A stretch of DNA of 64,000 nt, taken from positions 744,001 through 808,000 of the forward strand of contig NC_089464.1 of assembly GCF_029203305.1 (NCBI RefSeq). Direction: 5' to 3'. The stretch is from Yamadazyma tenuis. Taxonomy: Eukaryota > Ascomycota > Pichiomycetes > Serinales > Debaryomycetaceae. Positions within the stretch are counted from its first letter, which is position 1, and each line of letters begins with the position of its first letter. The position numbers and the translations under genes were made by a program. Positions 18,617 to 27,597 of this stretch are shown here, in pieces. The notes under the pieces were generated by a model that was not told the origin of the DNA, ran no database searches, and worked only from the letters and a program-made list of their open reading frames with translations.

Positions 18617-19001
18617 GGCTGAAAATTATCGCGATCTCCAGTCCATCCAAAATTGCAACTACTTATTTATTGCTGCACTAGAAGAACCCTCTTTTTGCAA
18701 ATGTGCCATATATTTTCTCCCCTTCATCTACAATGATGCCGGAACAAAATGGTTATATCAATCGGGTGCGTTCATACCCCGGTTTGGGGATCGCCTGAAC
18801 TATTTATACAAGCTGCTATTCTAAAACAAGAATAGTTACTCTATACGAATAGACACTTGTATCTATATAGTTGGTAGACCGAGAAACGTACAATAAATAG
18901 GAATCCTCCGAAGTAGGATATGTGGTCTACTTTAGCCACCGCTTAGAATTAAGATCTGTTCATTTCAAAAATAATACACTCAAACTACTTTTATCAAATA
19001 T
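18617..19001. other. Intergenic region between DTD1 and the ECM14 3' end
   Basis: Holds the DTD1 promoter side and the ECM14 terminator side. A plus-strand frame of 69 codons starts at 18615, overlapping the DTD1 start codon; it has no recognisable features and is not called. No RNA gene was seen. Confidence 0.5.
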
Positions 19002-20450
19002 CTAATCATCTTCTGTAATAAACTTAATGAAATACTGGATTCCAGCAAAAATCTCGGCACCCACAGGTTCAATAAACTTAGGTGGTAATAAAAATCCATG
19101 GTTTCCAGTGTCCCTCAACTTCAACTGGTACGCCCAAAAGGCTTTATTGTGATACATGAAATCCAATGAGGTTCCGGAACCTAAATCAGGCAACAAGTCA
19201 CTGTCTTTATCTTGACAAGCAGGCAAAACATTATAGAATTTACCGCTTTGCAATCTAATGGCTTTGGAAATACCGTATGCCAACTCAATCAAATTCTCTT
19301 CATCTCTGGGCTCACTAGAACATGAATAAGCAAATGGAAACAAAATCTCTTCTGAGTAAGAATGCAAGTCAATGTACCCATAAATCTCATGGTGGGCATT
19401 CGTTTTGTTCAAGTAGTCTTCCCAAATTTGTGCTTCCACTGCTTCGTAAGGATGTTCACCGCTGTATTCTTCTCCACAGGGCCAATCACTTGACTTAGTC
19501 CAATGGAAATCGTAGGAGTGGTCAATGTCAATTCCATAACATCTGGGGAGAATGGTCGTTTGCCTGTTTTTTCTCCACAATCGGTCTGTGCTCCAAGTGT
19601 ATTCGTATCCATCCGGATTTGACAATGGAACAAATATAAAGTCCAACTCTTGTAAGATTTCTGGTTGTGTCATGTATACATTAAGCATCGAGTATATTTG
19701 GTAACATACCGATGACACAGAGATCCATTCTCTGGCGTGGATACCCCCATTTATTACTATTGTTTTCTTCTCACTATGGTCATCCACAGAATGGTCAGAA
19801 ACGTGAACAATATTATAGGGTCTTCCCTCAAATGTTTTCCCTATTTCTTCCACCTTTACCACCCCTGGAAATGACTGCTGAATAATATCTAACCATGCTT
19901 CGATGGTTTCCAAGGGTCTGTAATCCTTGAAGAATAATTCTGAAAACACATTGGCTTTGGTTTCTCTGATAACTTCTTCAGTTGCCTTATACTTGAATTC
20001 GGAGTTTTCTTCGGTATTGATCGTCTCTTGATGGTTCTCTGGAAAGGTCTCAAACACTGTTTGGGCCAAATCCTCCACAAGAATCTGATAGTCCATATCA
20101 TCAAACTTGGCTAAAAGCTTGAGATAGTCCACTGTCAGAAGCTGTAGGTCAATGGTTTTAGCAGAAGCAGACTTTGACCAGATACCGTAATCTTTGGGTA
20201 TGGCCTTCAAATATTGTACAAGCTGATCCTGAGTGTCATATTTAATTCTGATCACCGTTGTATTAGTGTACTGGTAAAGGTTGATAGGATGCTTATCTGG
20301 GTCAAGGGTGGAAAAGTGAAGGGATGGCTCAGACACAGCCGGTTCTGAAGGCCATAAAAGGGAAAACGGGTTCTGCTGCAAGAACCCATTACACTGGCTA
20401 ACCATAACCAAGGCTATGGCTAACGCCAACAATTTGTGTAGTTCACCCAT
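19002..20450 (-). CDS. ECM14: Ecm14-type inactive zinc carboxypeptidase (M14 pseudoenzyme)
   Basis: 482 residues: signal peptide (LLALAIALVMVSQCNG), a propeptide of about 150 residues, then an M14 carboxypeptidase-like domain. The zinc ligands are kept in HAREW (His238, Glu241) and DLHSYSE (His363). Substrate and catalytic residues are not. The Asn-Arg pair of active enzymes is Asp310-His311 (GIDIDHSYDFHW), and the general-base Glu of the xELRDTG motif is Lys444 (YQLKLRDTG). This is the substitution pattern of fungal Ecm14, reported to be inactive and linked to cell-wall phenotypes. It is expected to be secreted or vacuolar. Confidence 0.93.
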   Translation of the reverse strand: MGELHKLLALAIALVMVSQCNGFLQQNPFSLLWPSEPAVSEPSLHFSTLDPDKHPINLYQYTNTTVIRIKYDTQDQLVQYLKAIPKDYGIWSKSASAKTIDLQLLTVDYLKLLAKFDDMDYQILVEDLAQTVFETFPENHQETINTEENSEFKYKATEEVIRETKANVFSELFFKDYRPLETIEAWLDIIQQSFPGVVKVEEIGKTFEGRPYNIVHVSDHSVDDHSEKKTIVINGGIHAREWISVSSVCYQIYSMLNVYMTQPEILQELDFIFVPLSNPDGYEYTWSTDRLWRKNRQTTILPRCYGIDIDHSYDFHWTKSSDWPCGEEYSGEHPYEAVEAQIWEDYLNKTNAHHEIYGYIDLHSYSEEILFPFAYSCSSEPRDEENLIELAYGISKAIRLQSGKFYNVLPACQDKDSDLLPDLGSGTSLDFMYHNKAFWAYQLKLRDTGNHGFLLPPKFIEPVGAEIFAGIQYFIKFITEDD

Positions 20451-21075
20451 AACAAGTTAAGCGAAAGTTTAAGATGGACTATTTAAAAATGCAGTGAGTG
20501 CGATAGTAGCTATAGTCAATAAGAACTTGGAAATTTGTAAGGAACAAAGAACTTGTCCATAGCAGAATTATATAAAAGTTACAATACTACCAGGGATATG
20601 GTACCGGATTATAATACAGGAAGTTGATGAAAACAGATTCGTTGAAGACGAATTACTCCTTATCTTATTGGTAGTGTTTGTACCGAAACAATAGCACCCA
20701 GGTTAACTAAATAGGCAACTACTTAACTGTTAATTTAGAGACATCGACTTTGGTCTCATCACTGTTATTTGGTTTATTGAGTAAACAGCTGGTATTTAAG
20801 GAACACGAACACTGGACAGAGATGACGAGTTATTTTGCACCCCAGTATATCATACGGTCTTCTTATCTAACATTGAACTGAATAGTACGGCAATTTGTGG
20901 CTCCTAGGAATTCGAAGTAGCCAGATTCGCTTGTAAATCCATCCTCATTCGCACCTCTCTGTATTCTGAAGCCAAAAATGAAATGAATTATCGGCTCTAA
21001 AATCACGTTAATACCCCTACGAAAACCTGGGGAATTCGCAGTTTTCCTCTACAACCTTTGAACAATTTACCAGCT
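20451..21075. other. Intergenic region, divergent promoters of ECM14 and the AIG1-like gene
   Basis: About 620 bp separate two divergent starts. I see no coding frame of note and no tRNA T-loop. A TTG start 18 nt upstream of 21076 is in frame but not used here. Confidence 0.5.
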
Positions 21076-21657
21076 ATGGTGCTTGGTTTGGCTTTTGACG
21101 TTTTTTCTTTTGTGGCGTGTCTAAAAGGTCTTATAGACACATGCAATCTTTCGTTGCCGGAAGAATTGGCTGTGGGAGGTCAATTCCAATTCTTGACCAA
21201 TTTATCAATACTCCTATCTACGGTTTACTATGGCTTGCAGGTTTTTAACAACTTCCTAGGAATCAAAGGATTATGGTATTTTCAGAGAATCTGCTACAGT
21301 GTAGAGTTTGTGGTAACAGTTACGTACTGGACGCTTTTCTTTGGGTTTCTGCACTTGTTGAACACTGGTAAATTTGATGTAAGTCTAGTGCTTGACTTTG
21401 AAATCCACCTATTTCCATACCTTCTTTTAACTTTCAGTTATATTCGATGTCCACCCATGTTGAAGCTGAAGTATATATACTCGGGAGTCATTGTCTATTT
21501 GTGCACCTACTGGGCGTATATTGAATTGATATATGCCCTGGAGCCAGTGTTTCCATACCCATTTCTTAGTCAATTGCCATTCTCAGGAAGACTTTCATGG
21601 CTCCTAGGGTTTATCACTTTAGCTTGTGCCCATGAGTACACGGTGAAGAGATTATAG
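21076..21657 (+). CDS. AIG1/ADTRP (FAR-17a) family membrane protein, copy A
   Basis: 193 residues from the ATG at 21076 (MVLGLAFDV), about six membrane helices. Animal AIG1 and ADTRP hydrolyse fatty-acid esters of hydroxy fatty acids with an intramembrane Thr and His. The matching positions here are Thr41 in QFQFLTNLS and His111 in LDFEIHLFP, followed by the family's later helices and the VFPYPFL segment near the C terminus. Substrate in yeast is not known to me. It is tail-to-tail with a second family member (copy B), 57 bp between stops, so the pair probably arose by an inverted duplication. Confidence 0.8.
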   Translation: MVLGLAFDVFSFVACLKGLIDTCNLSLPEELAVGGQFQFLTNLSILLSTVYYGLQVFNNFLGIKGLWYFQRICYSVEFVVTVTYWTLFFGFLHLLNTGKFDVSLVLDFEIHLFPYLLLTFSYIRCPPMLKLKYIYSGVIVYLCTYWAYIELIYALEPVFPYPFLSQLPFSGRLSWLLGFITLACAHEYTVKRL

Positions 21658-21714
21658 ATACATGTATTCGAAATGATTCATACCTTAGATATTCTTGTAG
21701 GTTTTATTTGGTAC

Positions 21715-22539
21715 TTATTGGATTTTCTGTTTGATGGCACTAACACCAACAAAGCTATTATATAGAAACCTCATGAGAAGGAATTGTAAAAAGGCAGAAA
21801 ACCCAATGACCCAGAAAATTATTAGTCTAGTAAGATTGTTACCAATATTTAAAAACGCATATGGGAAGATCCCGCCCCTCTCTAGATCAATGATACTATT
21901 CAACCAAAACCAGTACGCCGAAGTCAACGAAATAAAAAGCAAGAAAGCGGATCTGGTCTTAATAGTGAAGTTGGGCATGAAAAAGAAGAAGTCAATGGCC
22001 AAAGACACAAATGGCATAAAATGAATTGCTAAATCAACCGTCAATTTGATTCTGATGTTCCCATCGTTTACTAAGTAGTGAAGGAAAAATAACCGCAAAG
22101 GCCAGTATACCGAAGTAACAACAGCTTCAGCTACAAACAGAATGACATGTAAAAAGTTCTTCAACTGGAATATGGCTTCAGACCGGGTCAAATGGCTGAT
22201 AATTCCCACAGAAAAGGTCAAGATTGAAAATAATAGAGAAAGATTAGTTAGGAACTGCCACTTGCCAGCACCACGAAGAGGGGCTGGTAACTCGATTAAC
22301 AGGATCTCGTATAACCCGTATAATCCTATAGCTGTAGATATGACATCAATTGCCAAAATCACCCGGTTACCCACTGTTCTTCTATTTATGTTCCTGGTAT
22401 CACTGGACATGTTTGGGATAATTTCTTGCGACGAGTTTCGCAATCGATGTTTTTTTATTGCCGTTTTAACCGATTTCAGTTTACCTATCACATTTAATAT
22501 TCGGGACAACCCCATTTGAATCGTTGATAGCTCCCCCAT
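21715..22539 (-). CDS. AIG1/ADTRP (FAR-17a) family membrane protein, copy B
   Basis: 274 residues from the outermost ATG. The family domain begins near residue 55. It carries the same paired motifs as copy A: KWQFLTNLSLL (the candidate nucleophile Thr) and VDLAIHFMPF (the candidate His), followed by IFPYAFLN near the C terminus. The first 50 or so residues are basic and polar. Starts at Met9 (22515) or Met44 (22410) are plausible, because the outermost ATG is only 5 bp from the divergent ATG of the zinc-cluster gene. Identity with copy A is moderate by eye, so the duplication is old. Confidence 0.78.
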   Translation of the reverse strand: MGELSTIQMGLSRILNVIGKLKSVKTAIKKHRLRNSSQEIIPNMSSDTRNINRRTVGNRVILAIDVISTAIGLYGLYEILLIELPAPLRGAGKWQFLTNLSLLFSILTFSVGIISHLTRSEAIFQLKNFLHVILFVAEAVVTSVYWPLRLFFLHYLVNDGNIRIKLTVDLAIHFMPFVSLAIDFFFFMPNFTIKTRSAFLLFISLTSAYWFWLNSIIDLERGGIFPYAFLNIGNNLTRLIIFWVIGFSAFLQFLLMRFLYNSFVGVSAIKQKIQ

Positions 22540-22544
22540 AGATC

Positions 22545-25025
22545 ATGAGCAACTACTCCACGGTCCATCCTGAAGGTCCCAACGGGGTTAGATCGTCTCA
22601 TATTCAAGCTCATAGCTTTGATAGCAGTCCTTCTCCTAGTGCGGACCTGTCAGACACGGCTAACCACTTAAACAACAAAAAGCACACTCGAAGATCGGTG
22701 GCATGTAAAAACTGTCACGCCCTCAAAGTCAAATGTGTACCAAGCGATCCAAACAGCCCTGCAAGCTCTTGTGTTCGATGCCTTCATACCAAGAAGAAAT
22801 GTGAAATAAATTTGAATCAACCCAGAAAACGGCGGAAAAAGGCTGAAATCGAGGAGATGCGGCTCTTAGAACAACAGAAACTTACAAGTACTACCAGTGT
22901 AGATACCAAGTTGAACACCAGTCAGATGTCGCAGGATGATGGCAACTTATCCCGTTCTTCGGGCGGTAGTCATGCAGAAACTCCGTTGTCGAACCAAACC
23001 GCCCACATGAAAAGTCTTGTTGCTGCTGTTGCCATTCAAACACCTATAACACCCCTGTCAGAAGCGCCGAATGCCATTGCAATGGCTGAATTACATCGCC
23101 AGATTATGCAACTTAAGACCGAAGTGGAGTATTACAAATCTCGTTCTAGGTTGATAACTGACGAGCGACAATATGTAAGTGAGGCCGACTTAAAGAAAGA
23201 ACTTCAGGTGTTGGCCTGTGATAGCCAAAGTCTCCTTCAGCAAAGTGTTGAGTTGAAGGATTGGGCTTCCCATAGAAGACTTATGATTACCGATCCCAAC
23301 GCCAATATTGATGTTCTTAGTAAAGGCTTAATTTCAGAACAAGAAGCCGAGGAGCGACTTAGACTTTACCGAGAACAAGTCCACGATAGGTTCCCATACT
23401 TTGGCTTCGATGGAGTATCATCTGCAGCACAGTTAGCTGAAAACAGTCCATTCTTGTTTAACTCAATTATGGTTGTTGCAAGTGTCATTTTAACCAATGC
23501 CGACCCAATCCACTGTCAAAGACTAGATATAGAAGTCACTAGAGAACTTGTCACCAATCTCTTGATTGCTGGTTCTAAAAGTGACGAGATTTTACAGGGG
23601 TTGGTATTGTTGAGTTTCTGGTTTAATTCTCCTGAGTTGGTGAGACAGAAAAGGTTCCATCTCCTCAATAGCTTGGCTATCTCATTATTACATGATTTAG
23701 GACTTTTAGACAGAGAGGCAGATATTGCACCAGAAGTGAGCCTCCAACGTTGTAAGCTTATTGCCGTGATATACACGTCTGCGGTCTCAACTTGTTTGAT
23801 TTTACGTCGTTCCATTTATGTTAGGTGGACCGCACATGTGGAAAGATGCTGCCAGATCTTAGAAGCTCACCCACTTGTCAAAGTCAGGAATTTGTCTACA
23901 TGTGCAAGACTCTGTAGAATTCTTGAGCGGATTAACACCCTTGTTCATAATTCTGAATCGGCCGTGGACGATACAACTGCCACTTTATACATGATGAGTG
24001 ATTTTGGAGAACAGTTGAATGAAATGAAAAAGAAAATTGACCCCGGACAGCATGGGACTCTTTCTTTCTTCTATGCGGTAGAAGCATACTTACATGAACC
24101 TTTACTATCCCAAGTTGCTGGAGTAAACGAAGAGGATGGACACCTCTTTTTCAAAGAACGGGCTGTTACGTCGATCACCAAATCAACCACTGCCTGTATA
24201 AACTGTCTTACAGAGTTTTCGAAATTGGAGATCGAACATATCGCTTCCATTCCCATAATGCTCACGTCAAGAATATTATTCACTGCTGGCATACTATTAA
24301 GATTACGTTATTTGGTGCTTTCTGTGCCTTTGCAAATTGAGAAGTCGGTTGTGCCTGAGGATGCTATTTCAAAGATTCAAAGCTTGAACCTAATGCTTAT
24401 GGAAGCTTCAAAAGCATTCCCTGCAAACTTCACCTTGAGGAAATTGTCTATGACCTTACAACTCTTCATTCTGGTGTATTCGGTACAGATCACGAATCTT
24501 CTCAGATCAAATGACCGACTTGAGGGCCATAATCCTGATCTCGAACAATATCTTATGAATGCTGGTAAAACTTTGCCTCTCAATCATCCTCATGAAGAGC
24601 TTCCATTGGAGGTCTTATCCTACGCGGCTTCATTGAAGAAAGATCTTCGAGGAGTCAACGAAATGACTAAGAAACTCAAATTGAGCTCGAAAGGCAGTTT
24701 AAGCTCCTACTCCCACAGCGAGGATGGTAAAACCCCAAATTCAGCATCTCCCAATCAACAAGGTCCAGATACTTCTTCGGCAGGACCTGCCAACATTTAC
24801 CCCTATCCAAATAGCAATGGTAATGGGATTTCTGCCAACCATCGTGCGAGTGCTGTGGGTACTCAAGCGGATGGGGCAGCTACCGGATTAGTAGGGTTTG
24901 AAGAGTTGGACAAAAGTCTATACAATTTCGGAGACGAATTTTGGGGGGATATTGTAGATCCAATATCCAATAATTTCAATCTTGACATCAAGTCCATGTC
25001 AAGCGATGTATTTTCTATGAGTTAA
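22545..25025 (+). CDS. Zn(II)2Cys6 fungal transcription factor
   Basis: 826 residues. The binuclear zinc cluster is at about residues 55-86: CKNCHALKVKC ... SCVRCLHTKKKC, followed by a basic linker (RKRRKK) and a short predicted coiled coil (MAELHRQIMQLKTEVEYYKSR). The middle holds the fungal regulator homology region (GLISEQEAEERLRLYREQVHDRFPYF; ILQGLVLLSFWF; LLNSLAISLLHDLGL). The C terminus is acidic and aromatic (ELDKSLYNFGDEFWGDIVD), a likely activation domain. Architecture suggests a Leu3/War1/PrtT-like regulator, but I cannot name the orthologue. An in-frame stop just upstream fixes the start unless a 5' exon exists. Confidence 0.85.
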   Translation: MSNYSTVHPEGPNGVRSSHIQAHSFDSSPSPSADLSDTANHLNNKKHTRRSVACKNCHALKVKCVPSDPNSPASSCVRCLHTKKKCEINLNQPRKRRKKAEIEEMRLLEQQKLTSTTSVDTKLNTSQMSQDDGNLSRSSGGSHAETPLSNQTAHMKSLVAAVAIQTPITPLSEAPNAIAMAELHRQIMQLKTEVEYYKSRSRLITDERQYVSEADLKKELQVLACDSQSLLQQSVELKDWASHRRLMITDPNANIDVLSKGLISEQEAEERLRLYREQVHDRFPYFGFDGVSSAAQLAENSPFLFNSIMVVASVILTNADPIHCQRLDIEVTRELVTNLLIAGSKSDEILQGLVLLSFWFNSPELVRQKRFHLLNSLAISLLHDLGLLDREADIAPEVSLQRCKLIAVIYTSAVSTCLILRRSIYVRWTAHVERCCQILEAHPLVKVRNLSTCARLCRILERINTLVHNSESAVDDTTATLYMMSDFGEQLNEMKKKIDPGQHGTLSFFYAVEAYLHEPLLSQVAGVNEEDGHLFFKERAVTSITKSTTACINCLTEFSKLEIEHIASIPIMLTSRILFTAGILLRLRYLVLSVPLQIEKSVVPEDAISKIQSLNLMLMEASKAFPANFTLRKLSMTLQLFILVYSVQITNLLRSNDRLEGHNPDLEQYLMNAGKTLPLNHPHEELPLEVLSYAASLKKDLRGVNEMTKKLKLSSKGSLSSYSHSEDGKTPNSASPNQQGPDTSSAGPANIYPYPNSNGNGISANHRASAVGTQADGAATGLVGFEELDKSLYNFGDEFWGDIVDPISNNFNLDIKSMSSDVFSMS

Positions 25026-25096
25026 TTATAATAAATATTAAGTTTTTACAACCAAGTTTTTGTCGCGTTCAGAGGTGGTTTTATTTTTGCATTGCA

Positions 25097-25669
25097 ATGT
25101 CCAAGGGCCATAGAAAAGTGGATGAAGAGGAAAGTTTCGGGTTACTGGACATAGCAAGAATAATAGCTGGGCTTCTTCTAGTGAATTGCATTCTTTCATA
25201 TGCTTTCACCTCATCCACGACCTGGGGTTATGAAGGCAGATGGATTGATCCACACTACGTAAACTGGAAGCTAACAGGAAATTACGTTAATTTAACCTTA
25301 GAACAGCTTTCTCAGTATGATGGGAGTAATAGTCGACTCCCCATATACATTGGCATTAATGGTAAGGTATATGATGTGACAAGATCAAGCCTGGTGTACG
25401 GTCCCAAAGGTCCATATGGATTTTTCAGTGGGAAAGACGGTGCCAGAGCATTTTCAACTGGATGCTTTAATAAACCCGATGAGTTCACTTATGATTTGAG
25501 AGGCCTCGATCTAGAAGTGGCATTGAAAGACATTGCCAATTGGCAGAAATTCTTTGAAAATAGTGATAAATACTGGTATGTGGGGACAGTAATTCATGAA
25601 CCAATCACTGGAGACCCTCCAGCTCCATGCCATCATGTCAAATTCCCGGGCTACAAAAAGCACCCATAA
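25097..25669 (+). CDS. Membrane-anchored cytochrome b5-like (MAPR family) protein
   Basis: 190 residues: an N-terminal membrane anchor at about 17-37 (LLDIARIIAGLLLVNCILSYAF), then a cytochrome b5-like haem/steroid-binding fold at about 65-165. Typical MAPR segments are LTLEQLSQYDGSN, PIYIGINGKVYDVTRSS and YGPKGPYGFFSGKDGARAF. MAPR proteins lack the two His ligands of true cytochrome b5 and use Tyr; the YGP-GPY block fits. Yeast Dap1 is the known relative and supports Erg11 (sterol demethylase), but this protein has a different N terminus and tail and may be a second branch. It follows the zinc-cluster gene by 71 bp. Confidence 0.82.
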   Translation: MSKGHRKVDEEESFGLLDIARIIAGLLLVNCILSYAFTSSTTWGYEGRWIDPHYVNWKLTGNYVNLTLEQLSQYDGSNSRLPIYIGINGKVYDVTRSSLVYGPKGPYGFFSGKDGARAFSTGCFNKPDEFTYDLRGLDLEVALKDIANWQKFFENSDKYWYVGTVIHEPITGDPPAPCHHVKFPGYKKHP

Positions 25670-25711
25670 CTATGGTTTTGTATATAAATGATTTAAAGAA
25701 TAAGTACTAAT

Positions 25712-27466
25712 CTATAATTTATGAGTCTTTGTGGTTTCATCTAAACTGAATTTAATCACCTCAACAATGTCATCTTTATCCTCAATACCAACACTGATTC
25801 TAATCAAGTTTCTATCGACGTCCCACTTCTCGACTTCATCCAATTCTTGATAATGTGCTAAAATGGTGTAAGGACATGCCAACGTAAAGTTTGTTCCCAA
25901 AGATGGTCCCTTGTGGAAATCCATCGAGTTGAAGAAACTCACGGCGTCATTGGCATCGTGGAATAAAAATGAAATAAGACCTCCATACCCTCCATTGGGA
26001 GTTTTGATCTCATCATAATACTTCTTGGACTCGGACACAGAAGGGTGGTACACTTTGGATATCAATGGGCTCTTTTGCAAGAAATCAACAATGGCTAACG
26101 AAGTCTCATTGACTTTCTTTGATCTAACAGCATAATCACGAGAGTTCCTTTCCATCACCAAAGCATCTTGCACCCAAAAAGTATCTTCATAGTCTTTATC
26201 AAAAAACTGCTTCAATGAACTATACATTGGTGAGTTTGGGTTTAAGAACAACGATCCACCCATGACATTCGAATCACCAGAAAATATCTTGGTCAACGAC
26301 GTCACAACTATATCTGCAAAAGGCATCACATTCACGTTAATGATATTAGCCACTGTATCGTCAACCACAATAGCGAACTTGAACTTGTCTGCTAATTGTC
26401 TTATCTTTTTCAAGTTTGGAGTCTTTAATAACGGATTCGATGGGCATTCACAGAACAATCCCATAATATTATAACTCCCGTTCTCCAAATTCTCCTCGAG
26501 CTCTTCCAAAGCTTTATCATCACCCATTCCGAGGAAATGAACTCCAGGCCCAAATTTTTTCAAAATGTTCAAGGTATCCACATAAGGGAAGCCAAAACAT
26601 ACCGACATCCTAGGCTCTTGCGAGTTCAACAAGGCTCTGTGGGCATTGAAAATTGCTGCCATACCAGTGGAGAACAAGTAGACATCTTCATAGTTAAGTG
26701 GAGTATCTGTCAGTTGTTGCACATGCTCTGCTAACCCACCAGTAATTCTTTTTCGAAGAGCCGTTTTAGCAGCATCACCAAACTTCAAATCCAAAACTCT
26801 CCCGTACTTTTGTTCAATATGAATATCTGACTCTTGCATATTTTCATCTTTCCGAGGCTTTCTGACGCTTAGACTTGGTGATAAAGCTTGAATCTTTTTG
26901 GCCTGTAACTCGGATTTACTCGCTCCTAAATCGACTGGATTGAACTTGATCGAGTGCTGACCACTGCTAGATTCATCAAATAATGTTTTTAGTAAATACT
27001 CTGCCAATCTGGAGCTTATCCCTTCACCAGCATGCTGCCAGTAGTTTTTTGCCAACGATGCTACCGAGGTTGGGAAAAACACAACACCAATCGTTGTTGC
27101 AATCACGCTCGATTTTTCTGCCTCCGATTTGGGTTCTGGAGTACTTAACTGTAATAATCTTACAGGAGTCTTTTGAGGTGCTTTCTCTTGAATGAAGGCT
27201 CTGCATCTCTTTGCAATATCATAAGAAGGGTATATCATACATTTTTCTTTGGATCTTCCAAATTTTTCCTCTACTCTTTGTGAAAGAGTTTGGATGATTG
27301 GATGAAAGAAAAACCTGGGATAACCCGAGCTCATCTTACTTACAACCCAGTCTTCTCCTTCTTCATACCCAACAGTCGCTTCCCAAGTGGGTAAGGATAC
27401 GGAAACTGCATGGTCAATATTCGGAACTGCTTCCCCGACCACTTGTGATGGGCTTTCTCTGATCAT
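25712..27466 (-). CDS. STR2: Cystathionine gamma-synthase
   Basis: 584 residues. A PLP enzyme that makes cystathionine from cysteine and an activated homoserine, linking cysteine to methionine. It has the long fungal N-terminal extension (VSVSLPTWEATVGYEEGEDWV, YPRFFFHP) and then the Cys/Met-metabolism fold. Visible are the phosphate-side STGMAAIF, CECPSNPLLKTP, the PLP-binding Asp in VVDDTVAN and the Schiff-base Lys393 in SLTKIFSG. The N-terminal wording distinguishes Str2 from other yeast transsulphuration enzymes. The 131-bp gap to the HMG1 stop contains no CACGTG. Confidence 0.92.
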   Translation of the reverse strand: MIRESPSQVVGEAVPNIDHAVSVSLPTWEATVGYEEGEDWVVSKMSSGYPRFFFHPIIQTLSQRVEEKFGRSKEKCMIYPSYDIAKRCRAFIQEKAPQKTPVRLLQLSTPEPKSEAEKSSVIATTIGVVFFPTSVASLAKNYWQHAGEGISSRLAEYLLKTLFDESSSGQHSIKFNPVDLGASKSELQAKKIQALSPSLSVRKPRKDENMQESDIHIEQKYGRVLDLKFGDAAKTALRKRITGGLAEHVQQLTDTPLNYEDVYLFSTGMAAIFNAHRALLNSQEPRMSVCFGFPYVDTLNILKKFGPGVHFLGMGDDKALEELEENLENGSYNIMGLFCECPSNPLLKTPNLKKIRQLADKFKFAIVVDDTVANIINVNVMPFADIVVTSLTKIFSGDSNVMGGSLFLNPNSPMYSSLKQFFDKDYEDTFWVQDALVMERNSRDYAVRSKKVNETSLAIVDFLQKSPLISKVYHPSVSESKKYYDEIKTPNGGYGGLISFLFHDANDAVSFFNSMDFHKGPSLGTNFTLACPYTILAHYQELDEVEKWDVDRNLIRISVGIEDKDDIVEVIKFSLDETTKTHKL

Positions 27467-27597
27467 AGTGGAGTATCAAGGTGGATATTTGAAAATTACT
27501 CACAATCTTTCGCGATCAAAAATTTAGCTTCATGTCGATGACTATTAATCTCTATATTCTTTTACATACAAAGTACAATTACTCTAAAGGGTGTGAA

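Noticed and set aside
18615..18824. A 69-codon plus-strand frame beside DTD1
   Set aside because: It overlaps the DTD1 start codon, has no recognisable domain or helix, and is within the length expected by chance.
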